Shown piece after piece: positions 44,130 through 54,504 of a stretch of DNA of 64,000 nt. Below the pieces are notes generated by a model. The model did not search any database. It was not told where the DNA came from and saw only the letters and a list, made by a program, of their open reading frames with translations. Made by a program: the position numbers and the translations under genes. Numbering within the stretch: position 1 is the stretch's first letter; each line of letters starts with the position of its first letter. The stretch comes from Dactylorhiza incarnata (Eukaryota > Streptophyta > Magnoliopsida > Asparagales > Orchidaceae), in the NCBI GenBank assembly GCA_033032865.1, contig JAWHQI010000064.1:806001-870000 (forward strand), written 5' to 3'.

Positions 44130-45967
44130 ACACCCCCAAACTTACCTGTTTGCACGTCTCGGGCAAACACTTAATCCTATGGTAGAAAAGTGCACGTTAA
44201 AGAAGCAACTGCGCAGGCAAAACACGATGGGAAGTAAAGAAATAACGATCGTAAAAATAAAGTAGAAAAGATTTTAAAACAAAGACTATATTTTAAGAAC
44301 TTCTACAAGTGTAAAATACAAAATACTACTACTCTGAGGTGAATTATTGGTGAATCGAACTGTCGCGCCCTAGGGAAAATAGCGTGAACTGCTGAGGTGA
44401 GCGTTGTTCAAATTGGATCTCAAGAAAAACTTCTCCAAGAAATCCATCAAGGTCGATGGTCATATGCTTGCCCTTTCACACCTTCTCCACTGCATGAGAC
44501 GATCTTATCAAGAATCAGTAGGGCTTTTAGGCTAGACTTGGGCTTGGGTTGAGGTATGGTAATGAAGTAGAAGAACGTAGGCTAAACGCACCCAACCTCC
44601 GGTAAATAAACAAAAATCAACCTTAACATCTTCACCTTGAAGCACACTCCCCCAGACTTCAATTAAGCACTATGGTGTGCGCGAGACTACCATACTTATG
44701 GTTCCATTCTTTTTAGAGTTCATTAACTCTCTCTTTTTTTGTAGATCCATAATAACATAAGTTATGATCAATCAAATTTTTTTTCATTTTTCTGCGCGCA
44801 CACACCACATCACAGCTCCAAATTTTTATTACTCCGCATCGCACAATCATCAACAAAATGTATAAATTTCAAAGCTTGACTCTAATGCGTTTTAGGTTAG
44901 GATATGTGGTCTTGGTGAAAGTTTGGTGGAGTTTAACAAATAGGAAAGGTAAGGCTCAACGAGGCTAGCAAAGGGTGATATTAGGTTGGGAAATCAAAGC
45001 TCAATCGGATCAAATGATGGCCTACGTCATGCTCCCAACAAGATCATTCAACGCACTCGTTTTGAAAATAGCTAGGGGCAAGTTCTTAACCACCGAGCGA
45101 GGTCTCCTCTCCTTCCAACTCAAACAACACGAGGCTAATAGCTCTTCTACACTCGACCTAGGGCTACCGCTAGATTCACCAAATTCACCGTTCGAGTAGA
45201 GTATTTTACAGTTACACTACAGAAGTAAATAAAACTATAATTTTGTAATAAAATCTACTCTACAAGAATTTTTAAGCCACGTTAGCGCTCTACTAGTAGC
45301 ACCGCACGGGTCACAACTTGTTCTGCCACACAATCCTAAATCAACAAACAAGCTTCCAAACATACAAATTAAACACTTACACGATAAATGCGCACGAATA
45401 ACAAGAAAACGAATGTGGTGCATGGTATGCAATGCGACAATACATTTGAGAATTTCTAACTCAGCACATTCTAACATGTCATGCAAAGTGTGTGCACGTG
45501 CACCGATCACTCTCTCCCCCAGACTTGATCAAAACCAAATATAATAACCACTTCAGAAATAAGTAGGAAAGGGGTAGAGTGGACCTATGCACATAAATGA
45601 GCATGCCAGAAGTGCGGAAATTCCTCTTTTCTTTTAATAAAATATCCTCTCCATTTTCCACCACACGAGAGCTCCAACCTGCACTGTTAGCAAGAAGGAA
45701 ATACAGAACATATAAAAAATAAAAAGCAAACGAAACCGGTTGGTTCCAATGGGTTGTCTCCCAAGAAGCCCTTTTGTTTAACGTCCTTAAAGGTGGACCA
45801 AATACATGTATTAAGCATTGTTCAGAGACAATAGTTCTCACAAAGTTGTTAGGAATTTGCTCAGAATGTCTCAAAAATATAACATATAACCAAAGGCAAA
45901 GAGATAAAAATTAAGCAAGATTATACAAATCACGTATTCGAATACAGCGTAGGGACAAAAGAGAAAA
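44130..45967 (-). other. 3' non-coding region before LTR-A with three PPT-like boxes
   Basis: Minus-strand AAGTTTGGGGGTG abuts LTR-A. Related AAGTCTGGGGG boxes recur near 44648 and 45513. A decayed stretch near 45690-45870 may be the tail of pol. No intact gene. Confidence 0.55.
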
Positions 45968-46150
45968 TCACCCAAACACATTTGACTCCGCTAGATACAA
46001 ATTTTCACAGTCCTTCAAAACTGTGCCGCCCTCATAGATTTTCAATCGATGACCATTCACCTTGAACGTCCCTTCTTTTTCTCCAGAAATTTCGATTGCG
46101 CCGAACGGAGAAACACCAGTCACAGTGAACGGGCCAATGGAGGAGTACAA
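45968..46150 (-). pseudogene. integrase C-terminal remnant, Athila/gypsy type
   Basis: Sixty codons containing IGPFTVTGVSPFGAIEI and FKVNGHRLK. This matches the conserved end of Athila-like gypsy integrases, where GPF.V..V.P.GA.E and F.VNGH.LK are typical. The rest of pol is absent upstream; the sequence passes into the repetitive junction. It shows that LTR-A came from an element that once had pol. Confidence 0.7.
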
Positions 46151-46246
46151 GACTGGTCCAATGGAGGAGTACTGCCTGGTCCCGTTCAGTCACAATGAAC
46201 GGTCAATTGGAGGAGTACTCCCCGGTCCAATGGAGGAGTACAAACT
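46118..46246. repeat. junction with reiterated short segments (filler-like)
   Basis: CCAATGGAGGAGTAC occurs at 46134-46148, 46158-46172, 46204-46218 (modified) and 46227-46241. CAGTCACARTGAACGG occurs at 46118 and 46188. The last copy ends five bases from LTR-B. Confidence 0.85.
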
Positions 46247-47769
46247 TGATGCGCAAATCTCGCACACCGCTATAGGTGGTAGCAAGACTGCGGCACGAAA
46301 CGGCAGTGTACCGATCGTTCAAGTAATATAAAATGAGAATGAATCCCCAAGTATCGATCTCAAAGGAACACGGTAAGGTGGAGCTATCTATCGAGGAAGG
46401 ACTTGAGATTGAAGTCCTTTAAGTCGGATGGATGCGGAAACGGGGGTTTTGGATTGTGGAAAATAAAGAGAAAATACTACAACTACTCCTATGCAATGCC
46501 GCTATGCAAAGCTTCGCTAGGCGGGAGGGAGACTATGTAGGCCTTGAGTGCGCTACTTCGAAAGGGCGGATGGACGAGTAGGCAAACAGAATGAGGGTCG
46601 CAAGCACCTCTTCGACAAGCACGCCACTAGCAATTGCTAGTGCGGCACACGAACGTGACGGCGGAATGGAAAATGGATGGCGGCGCACCTCATACACACA
46701 TATAAACGAAAAGATACATTCACATGGACATGAAATAACTTTATAAAACAAGGTCTATAGTGCTCATCATCAAATAATAAAGAATCTAACTATTACAATC
46801 ACAAAATACAAAGGAAGAGAAAGTAAGGAATCGACCGAATCCGAAGTCTTGTTGAGGGTTCACGGTTGGAATCGCTGGGTTGTCAATCCACGTCCAAGCT
46901 CGGTCCTCGACTGCGTCCGGGGTAAAGAAGGCTTTCACTACCCTCCAATGGCCCGTCTTCTTCGTGTCACGATTCAGCACATAACCTAGCTTCCTTCTCT
47001 TTGAATGATGACGGATGAAGAGCTGGATCCTTCTCCTTGAAGCTTAAGGATGATGGAGGAGGCCTAGGGCCAAGCCCTGATGGAGTGGAGGAAGGGGTAC
47101 GGAGCTGGAGCTCCTTTTGCGGCGGAAAAAGCAGAACAAGTACAATCTCTCGGACTAGGGCAGAGAGCTGCGCTTTTATAGAAAAGAGTTAGAAAAATGG
47201 TCACGCATGGTCGAACGCACGACTGTGCGTAAATCGTGCGAAACTTATTAAAAAGACAGCGCAGGAAGACGATCTGGACCGCCCGTGCGATTTACTCACG
47301 CATGGGCAAATCCGCCCGTGCGTCAAAACGCACGGGTAAATTCGGAAAGGGGAAAAACAAGGCCAATCAGGGAGAGCGTGCGATTCCTTCACGCATGGGC
47401 GCTGCCCGTGCGCAGAGACGCACGAATAATGACAGAACATCAGTTTCCTCCTCAGCAAAGGGCGCACGATCGAAAGTACAGACATGAACTTAGGCTGAAA
47501 CTGATGAAATATCCACTTGCATTAGCCACAACAAAGCTGGGAATACCCTTCCAGCACAGGAAATAAAGCATAAAAAGAAAGAGGAGCACACTATGCTTAC
47601 CCTCGACACTAAAACGTGCAAACGCACACCACAACGGGCCTATAAGTGCACTTCAAGTGAGAATTGTGAATAAATAAAATATAAGCATTAATGCACAAAA
47701 AGTGAAGTGCAAGTGCGCGAAAACTAGCCCAGATGAATCCATAAAAATGTATATAATTTGGACTCATCA
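46247..47769 (-). mobile_element. LTR-B
   Basis: TGATGCGC...TTGGACTCATCA, 1,523 bp. Close to LTR-C but lacks about 36 bases near the CGCACGATCG segment. On its left there is no primer site, only the repetitive junction. Palindromic CGCACG motifs at about 47205-47460. Confidence 0.9.
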
Positions 47770-49483
47770 CACCCCCAGACTTACCTATTTGCGCGTCCCG
47801 AGCAAACAAATCCGACGGAGTAGGAAAAGCATAGCTAGCCAAACAAATTGCAAACATGGAATAGAATGCGAAGTTGCATACAAGTGTGCATAGAAGTTCA
47901 TTAGAAGAAGTTTCAACATATGCTAGCTAATTTATAAAAGTGTAAATGCGCAAAAAGAAATTTATTTTTACTCAAAAATGGAATGTTGGTGAATCTCGTG
48001 GTCACGCGTAGTACGAAAGTAAGCAAGTCGCGAAGGTGAATGTTACCCAAGACCGGAACTCGGAATTATCTCCGTTGAAATCCATCAACGTCGAGAACCA
48101 TAAGCTCGCCCGGGCACACTCTCTCCACGGCTCTAGTGAACTCACAAGACGAATCGATAGGACTTTTTAGGTGTACACGAGGCTTAGGTTACGATTTGGA
48201 ATGCAAAGATAAACATGATGGCTAATCGCAACCCAAGAGAGCTCGCAAAAGTGCTAATTCAAAGTTGCCACAATAATACACGTGTAACACACCCCCAGAC
48301 TTGACTTTGAAACTGGGTGTGCACACGGCCTACAACAGTCAATACTATTTAGATGTTTCAATTAAAACGTTGGGGATATAAATCTATTTTTTTTACTTTG
48401 CTTTTCTTTTTCTTTTCTTTTCATCCTCATATCTAATAGCACAATTTTCAGCACATAGACATTTTTAAAATTTCCACATCAACACTGAAGTTTCGCATCA
48501 CCGCACCGCATTGGAAAATTACAATTCATAAATGCTTTTAGCTTAATTTTGGTTGCGATAATAGGATTAGATTTTAGGCCTTGGTGAAGTATGGTGGAGC
48601 TGAACCAAAAGGTTGGGTAGGCACAAAATGGGCTAGCAACGGTTAGCGTATAGGAAAGGTAAAACAAAGCTCAAGCTTGCCAAAAAGATGGCCTATGTCA
48701 CGCTCAACTTGCAAATCATTCGCACTCATGCTTCGAGAGTCGCTTGGGGCAAGTTCTTAGCCCCCGAGAAAGGTAATCCTTCCTCCCGACTCGAGCAACA
48801 CGAACCTCGTGCTCGCTTACACACAATACCACGCTACCACTAGATTCAACCACATTCACCATTTTGAGTAAAATAAATTAAAATCTACGCAAATCTACTA
48901 ATTATAAATTAGAAGCATAAATAAAAACTAATTCTACTCAAATCCCTATGCAAGACACGATTACTCAACTAGAGCACCACAAGAGTCAACATGTCACTCC
49001 ATCTTGCAATTTTTAGGCTAATACAACAATTTCTACATCACAACCAAGAATTGAATATACAAGAGCATACAAACAAGCGAGTGCGCTCTCAAGTGGGTGC
49101 TTTGTGTGCAGACAAAATGAACAAAAATAATTGAATTAAGACTTCTAGCATGCTAAATAAATGTGCACGTGAGTGGGTACAAAAAAATATCTTCCCCAGA
49201 CTTAAACTATGCATTAAGATATTCTAAAACAAAGTTAGGGGAAGAGGGTACCCAATGCTTAGCAAGTAAGCATGCCGAAATCCTGGAGTGAAGCTCTACG
49301 AAGAATCACAACTACCGCCTTCACAAATAGAAAATACCTGCAAGTGGTTGTCTCCGCAAAAGCAAACCAAAATAACACCTAACTAACTCGTTGGAGTAGG
49401 CGATAAAATAAAAGACAAGAAAAAGTAAGATAACTACTGAGGTTATTGTCATCCCAGCAGACTTATTCAGGAAGGTGGGGGTC
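47770..49483 (-). other. non-coding region of the LTR-B/C element with three PPT-like boxes
   Basis: The polypurine tract AAGTCTGGGGGTG abuts LTR-B. Similar boxes lie near 48291 and 49192. The order and spacing resemble 44130-45967, so the two non-coding regions are related. No gene seen. Confidence 0.6.
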
Positions 49484-50725
49484 TTAGCTAATGGGAGTAT
49501 GGAAAGAAAAGTGGACAGGCAGCTGTTCTAATTCCCGTGTCGGTAGCGGGTACCGATACGGTGATAGAGCCACTACTCCTCTACCTAAATAAAAATACCT
49601 GCTAGACACAGGTAGAGGAGAGAGAAAGAAAGAGGTGGATGGAGAGTCCTCAACTCTACTTTCACCAAAATAAATTTCCTTGCTTAGCAAGGAGTCGTCT
49701 TTGGGGAGGCAGCAGGAGGGGAATACAATACATGGCATGTCTTCTATGGAGGGGTTATTAACCTCCTCACACAAGAAGCTGTGCGTATCATTGAATGGTG
49801 CAATTTGCACCACCTCCTGCATAACCTGTGAAGGCTCACCCTGCATAGGCTCGGAAAGGGAAGGGGGATCAAGAAATAAAAGAGACGAATAACATAAAGA
49901 ATCAAAAATAGGGAGAGTGGTCCCGGTCTCACTCCCATTAGGATGGGAAAGTAAAATGATGTCGGCATTGTTGACAATGCCGCAAGGTTCGGTGGGATCA
50001 ATGGTGGCCTTCTCCAAGATTTGCACTTCCTCCACCGGTGTTGAGGAAAAATCCTCTTCACCTAGAAGGTTGTACTCCTCCATAAGAATTGGCACAACAC
50101 AAAGATCGCCAGCCTCCTCTTGCGACGCATCTTCAACAATGTTATCAGAAATAAATGTAATAGAATGCACAATAGGGGGAGGGATAGGGCTTGAAAAAGA
50201 ATCAAGCACCGATTCCTCAAAAAGAATCGAATCTATGCATGGTGATATATGTACAGGGGAGATGGGCTCTGCAATGGCAGAGTCTAGATCAGCCACACAT
50301 CTGGTGACTGTGTCCACATCATTCCCTTCAAAACTTGAAGGTGACACGGACACATAACCAGATGCTGAAGGTATGCTGCCAGAAGTAGGAGTCAGGACGA
50401 TCCAGATATCCGGCTCGTCATCCTCGTCCAATTGGCGACGGAATGCAGCACAATCCTTCAAAGCATGATCCATGCTCTAACAAAACAAGCACTACCTTGC
50501 GGGCTTCTTTGGCACAGCAGGTGCTGAAGCTGAAAAGAAGTGCGACGGTAAAGGCTCGGCAGAATAGCCATAGGACTTCCGCGCACCATATGGAGTACCA
50601 GACAAAGTCGGTGCTCCATATGCTGGGCCTTGAGTACTATGGCTATTATCTCCCTTTGGGCATCTATCACTAGCATGCGATATATCTCCACAAAAGCGGC
50701 AACGAATATTAAAAGAAGCCCACAT
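49484..50725 (-). pseudogene. gag-like ORF of the LTR-B/C element
   Basis: One frame from 50725 to 49484 broken by two TAG codons 15 bases apart (50492-50494 and 50477-50479). The first part has a CCHC knuckle (CRFCGDISHASDRC). The second TAG falls inside what would be another CCHC pattern (CLFC...HALKDC). The following 329 codons are acidic and Ser/Pro-rich with no recognisable domain. No protease, RT or integrase is present, so the element is non-autonomous. Coding may begin upstream of 50725, in the 180 bases to the primer site. Confidence 0.6.
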
Positions 50726-50903
50726 AATGTGAAGATAACAAGATTCAAATGGAAAACACTATTTTCCTTACAAAAATTTACTAAACAACCTAATAAAAAA
50801 CAGGAAAACAGAATAAGAAGAAATAAAACAAAAGAATGCAATACACAAATGGAAGGGCTTAAATCTCAGATTCTCCCTCTCCAGAAAACTCACACGACTG
50901 TGT

Positions 50904-50921
50904 TCCCCGGCAACGGCGCCA
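50904..50921 (-). other. primer-binding site (tRNA-Asp) of the LTR-B/C element
   Basis: TCCCCGGCAACGGCGCCA on plus equals the plant tRNA-Asp 3' end, six bases from LTR-C. Athila-like elements commonly use this primer. Confidence 0.9.
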
Positions 50922-50927
50922 AAAACT

Positions 50928-52487
50928 TGATGCGCAAATCTCGCACACTGCTATAGGCGGTAGCAAGACTGCGGCACGAAACGGCAGTGTACCGATCGTT
51001 CAAGTAAAATAAAATGGGAATGAATCCCCAAGTATCGACCTCAAAGGAACACGGTAATGTGGAGCTATCTATCGAGGAAGGACTTGAGATTGAAGTCCTT
51101 TAAGTCGGATGGATGCGGAAACGGGGGTTTTGGATTGTGGAAAATAAAGAGAAAATACTACAACTACTCCTATGCAATGCCGCTATACAAAGCTTCGCTA
51201 GGCGGGAGGGAGACTATGTAGGCCTTGAGCGCGCTACTTCGAAAGGGCGGATGGACGAGTAGGCAAACGGAATGAGGGTCGCAAGCACCTCTTCGACAAG
51301 CACGCCACTAGCAATTGCTAGTGCGGCACACGAACGTGACGACAGAATGGAAAATGGATGGCGGCGCACCTCATACACACATATAAACGAAAAGATACAT
51401 TCACATGGACATGAAATAACTTTATAAAACAAGGTCTATAGTGCTCATCATCAAATAAGAAAGGATCTAACTATTACAATCACAAAATACAAAGGAAGAG
51501 AAAGTAAGGAATCGACCGAATCCGAGGTCTTGTTGAGGGTTCACGGTTGGAATCGCTGGGTTGTCAATCCGCATCCAAGCTCGGTCCTCGACTGCGTCCG
51601 GGGTAAAGAAGGTTGACACTACCCTCCAATGGCCCGTCTTCTTCGTGTCACGATTCAGCACATAACCTAGCTTCCTTCTCATTGAATGATGGCGAATGAA
51701 GAGCTGGATCCTTCTCCTTGAAGCTTAAGGATGATGGAGGAGGCCTAGGGCCAAGCCCTGATGGAGTGGAGGAAGGGGTACGGAGCTGGAGCTCCTTTTG
51801 CGGCGGAAAAAGCGGAACAAGTACAAACTCTCGGACTAGGGCAGAGAACTGCGCTTTTATAGAAAAGAGTTAGAAAAATGGTCACGCACGGTCGAACGCA
51901 CGACCGTGCGTAGACCGTGCGAAACTTATTAAAAAGACAGCGCAGGAAGACGACCTGGACCGCCCGTGCGATTTACCCACGCACGGGCAAATCCGCCCGT
52001 GCGTCAAAACGCACGGGTAAATTCGAAAAGGGGAAAAACAAGGCCAATCAGGGAGAGTGTGTGATTCCTTCACGCACGGGCGCTGCCCGTGCGCAGAGAC
52101 GCATGAATAACGACAGAACATCAGTTTCCTCCTTAGCAAAGGGCGCACGACGGAAACCGACCGTGCGCCAACATAACGCACGATCGTGCGATATGTACAG
52201 ACATGAACTTAGGCTGAAACTGATGAAATGTCCACCTACATTAGCCACAACAAAGTTGGGAATACCTTCCAGCACAGGAAATAAAGCATAAAAAGAAAGA
52301 GGAGCACGCTATGCTTACCCTCGACACTAAAACGTGAAAACGCACACCACAACGGGCCTATAAGTGCACTTCATGTGAGAATTGTGAATAAATAAAATAT
52401 AAGCATTAATACACAAAAAGTGAAGTGCAAGTGCGCGAAAACTAGCCCAGATTAGTCCATAAAAATGTATATAATTTGGACTCATCA
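50928..52487 (-). mobile_element. LTR-C (5' LTR)
   Basis: TGATGCGC...TTGGACTCATCA, 1,560 bp. Perfect inverted arms ACGCACGGGC and GCCCGTGCGT at 51979-52004, with further CGCACG copies to 52190. Its right edge meets the AGGCC TSD. Confidence 0.92.
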
Positions 52488-53312
52488 AGGCCCTCGCTCA
52501 GGCCGAACGTCAGGGCCAGCTGCAAGGTGCGGCCATCCACCTCCTGGATGCCTAACACCTCCTCCTGGAAACGATCAACATAGTCACCCAACGTCTCCTT
52601 CGCCCCCCTGTACCAGATGGAACAGGGTCGTCTTCTCCTTCTTCAGCTTTCGGGCCGTGGCGAACCGCGTCGTCAGTCCACGACACAGGTCTTCAAAGCA
52701 ATAGATCAAACCTGCTGGCAACTGGTGAAACCAGTCCCTGGCCTTCCCTCTGAAAGTGATGGCAAAAAGCCTACACTTGAAGGCATCTGACATGGTCCGC
52801 ATGGAGGCTACATCCTCGAACCACTGGATGTGTCAGATAGGGTCATCCCTCCCTGAGTAGTAATTCATCACAGGATCTCTGAACCCCTCCGGCACGGGCG
52901 TGTCAAGAATCTCCTCACAGAATGGGCTCCTCCCACCTATCGGGCGACGATCCTCCCAAGGGCGAGTATCAGCACCATACTCGCCATATTGCCGAGTATC
53001 CTGAAACCTCGTCTGCTCCTCCACCTCGCGGAAACAAATTCCTTGCAAGGTTTGCTGGTAGAACTGCGGCCTCCTTGGTCGCTCGGGCTCTTTCTCCAGA
53101 TGCTTCTTTCCTGCTCGCTGAGGGGGACAACCTCCCTCAGTCAGAACTGGGCGATGAGGCGAGGTCGTCGTGACCTCCGAGCGATGTTGAAGCGATGCTC
53201 GCATGGTGTCTTCCAGACGCCGCGCGAACTCTTCGAAGACGGCTAACGTCACAAACTCGCCACCTCCGGCCGAGTTGTCGACTACCTCCTCATGGTCGCC
53301 AACTATGACCAT
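52488..53312 (-). pseudogene. G0 gag N-terminal part
   Basis: The ATG at 53312 (MVIVGDHEEVVD) lies 37 bases from the primer site. The frame has a TGA near 52833, continues as the capsid region (MSDAFKCRLFAITFRGKARDWFHQLPAG), shifts frame near 52590, and reaches the insertion at 52487. It is homologous to G2 Gag at the same positions (SPFCE.....PVP.GF and the MSDAFKCRLFA block). Confidence 0.88.
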
Positions 53313-53349
53313 CGCGCCTTCCCACTAGACTTTCTTCCTCTGACTATGA

Positions 53350-53367
53350 TTCACGCTCACCGCACTA
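53350..53367 (-). other. G0 primer-binding site (tRNA-Phe, two mismatches)
   Basis: TTCACGCTCACCGCACTA differs from the tRNA-Phe end by two C-to-T changes on plus. It is three bases from the LTR. Confidence 0.8.
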
Positions 53368-53370
53368 AAG

Positions 53371-53933
53371 TGTTGACGCCAGGAAAATCCCGGCTTCATG
53401 ATTCGGACCGATGCAGCCGGAGGCTACTTGCCCAGCAGTCCAACGAGACGGCTTGGCTGGCAACGACGAAGAGGGTTCAGACAAAGAACAATAGGACCCC
53501 AGGCGCTGCGGCAGGGAGGTCCCACCACGTACCCAGAAGCTCAGAAGAGACTTCCCCTCCAAGACCAAGAATGGCCGAGCAGGGTACGAGGAAGGCACCG
53601 ACTTGGCTAGTACTGGGAGTAACTACCAAGGATGACGGGTCCGAGAATTTGAACAAGGGAGTTCCAAAAGCTCAAGTTCAGGTGCCAACCCAAATACCCA
53701 TGGGGTCCTATTTATAAGAAAACCAAACAGGAGGGGGGCTTTTTATAGCCCCCGTCCTGCCCGGCGACTATGGGATACTCGGCGAGCATTGGGTGCTGCT
53801 CGCACATGCCGAGCCAATACTCGCCCAGGTCTTCCACTGCTCCTGCTGGCTGACTTTGTCTTGGATCTTTGACTTTGACCTCTGCTTGCGTGACTTTGAA
53901 TGAGTCCCACCCTCGGAGAATAAGGGTTGTACA
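53371..53933 (-). mobile_element. G0 5' LTR
   Basis: TGTTGACGCC...AGGGTTGTACA, 563 bp. TATA box (minus strand) at 53709-53716. The block GGGAGGTCCCACCAC...CTTCCCCTCC at 53505-53570 is shared with the other gypsy LTRs here. The LTR is much shorter than those of G1-G3 and lacks their palindrome arrays. Confidence 0.85.
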
Positions 53934-54504
53934 GATATATTTTCTATAATTAAATATATTGTACAAAAATTTATTAAGAATATAGATATTTTTTTTCTAT
54001 ATTTAGACATATTTTAAAAAAAATTTAAAAATATAGACATACTTTCTCTATATTTAGATAAATTGTATATGAAAATCACTCAAATTATGAATATAATATA
54101 AAAAGTTGACATTATTATATTATAAATATTTTTGTCTATATTTGCTAATTACATTTTTTAAACAAATTAGTAGTCCGCCCACACAGAAAATTTATTCTGC
54201 GTCCATCACTAGTTATAATCATTGTTCGTGACGCCTCTTCCAAGGATTTTCATCCACTTTTATGGTCAAAACTGATTTTCTTTTTTGAATCGTTGTCGTG
54301 CCAAACATATATTTTATGGCGATGACGTTTTTGTCCAAACTTACTGGACCAAAAAAAATCGCGTCAGCCTAAGTCTCTGGTAGGCCTGTAAGCAAAAACC
54401 AACCGAACCGCCAAACCGAACTGAACCAAACCAAACCGCACGGTTTGGTTCAGTTTCAGTAGGCCGTGGTTTGGTCACGGTTTTGATTTTAGAAAAACCA
54501 TATG
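53934..54504. other. AT-rich flank, possibly with a hAT-like terminus
   Basis: 53934-54170 is AT-rich with diverged copies of a TATAGACATA-type segment. 54385-54500 has CCGAACC/AACCAAACC on one side and GGTTTGGTTCAGTT on the other, a subterminal style often seen in plant hAT elements and derived MITEs. No gene. This is the only stretch here not clearly inside an LTR element. Confidence 0.4.

Larger units (their letters stand above)
42621..52487 (-). mobile_element. three-LTR chimeric element inserted in G0 gag
   Basis: Perfect TSD AGGCC at 42616-42620 and 52488-52492; the host gag frame closes across it. Reading leftward: LTR-C, tRNA-Asp primer site, small gag-like ORF, non-coding region, LTR-B, a short repetitive junction, the end of an integrase gene, non-coding region, LTR-A. 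LTR-B and LTR-C are close (about 2-3% different over the first 280 bases by eye). LTR-A is a clearly diverged relative. So one element's outer ends belong to two families. Confidence 0.85.
8707..53933 (-). mobile_element. G0: old Tat-clade gypsy element, split by two large insertions
   Basis: Pieces at 52488-53933 (5' LTR, primer site, gag start), 41978-42620 (gag end) and 8707-15467 (protease to integrase, 3' repeats, antisense gene) are in one orientation and in the right order. Removing the insertions and one copy of each TSD restores collinear coding in frame across both junctions. The 3' LTR and polypurine tract expected at the left are missing where G1's LTR begins. The Tat assignment rests on a second, archaeal-type RNase H and on the antisense gene. 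The right flank begins GATAT; no left TSD can be tested. Confidence 0.8.

Noticed and set aside
43808..44170. 120-residue membrane-like ORF
   Set aside because: Falls across the LTR-A edge and polypurine tract; not a gene.
46242..52492. LTR-B to LTR-C as a simple separate insertion
   Set aside because: Flanks AAACT and AGGCC do not match, while AGGCC matches the flank of LTR-A.
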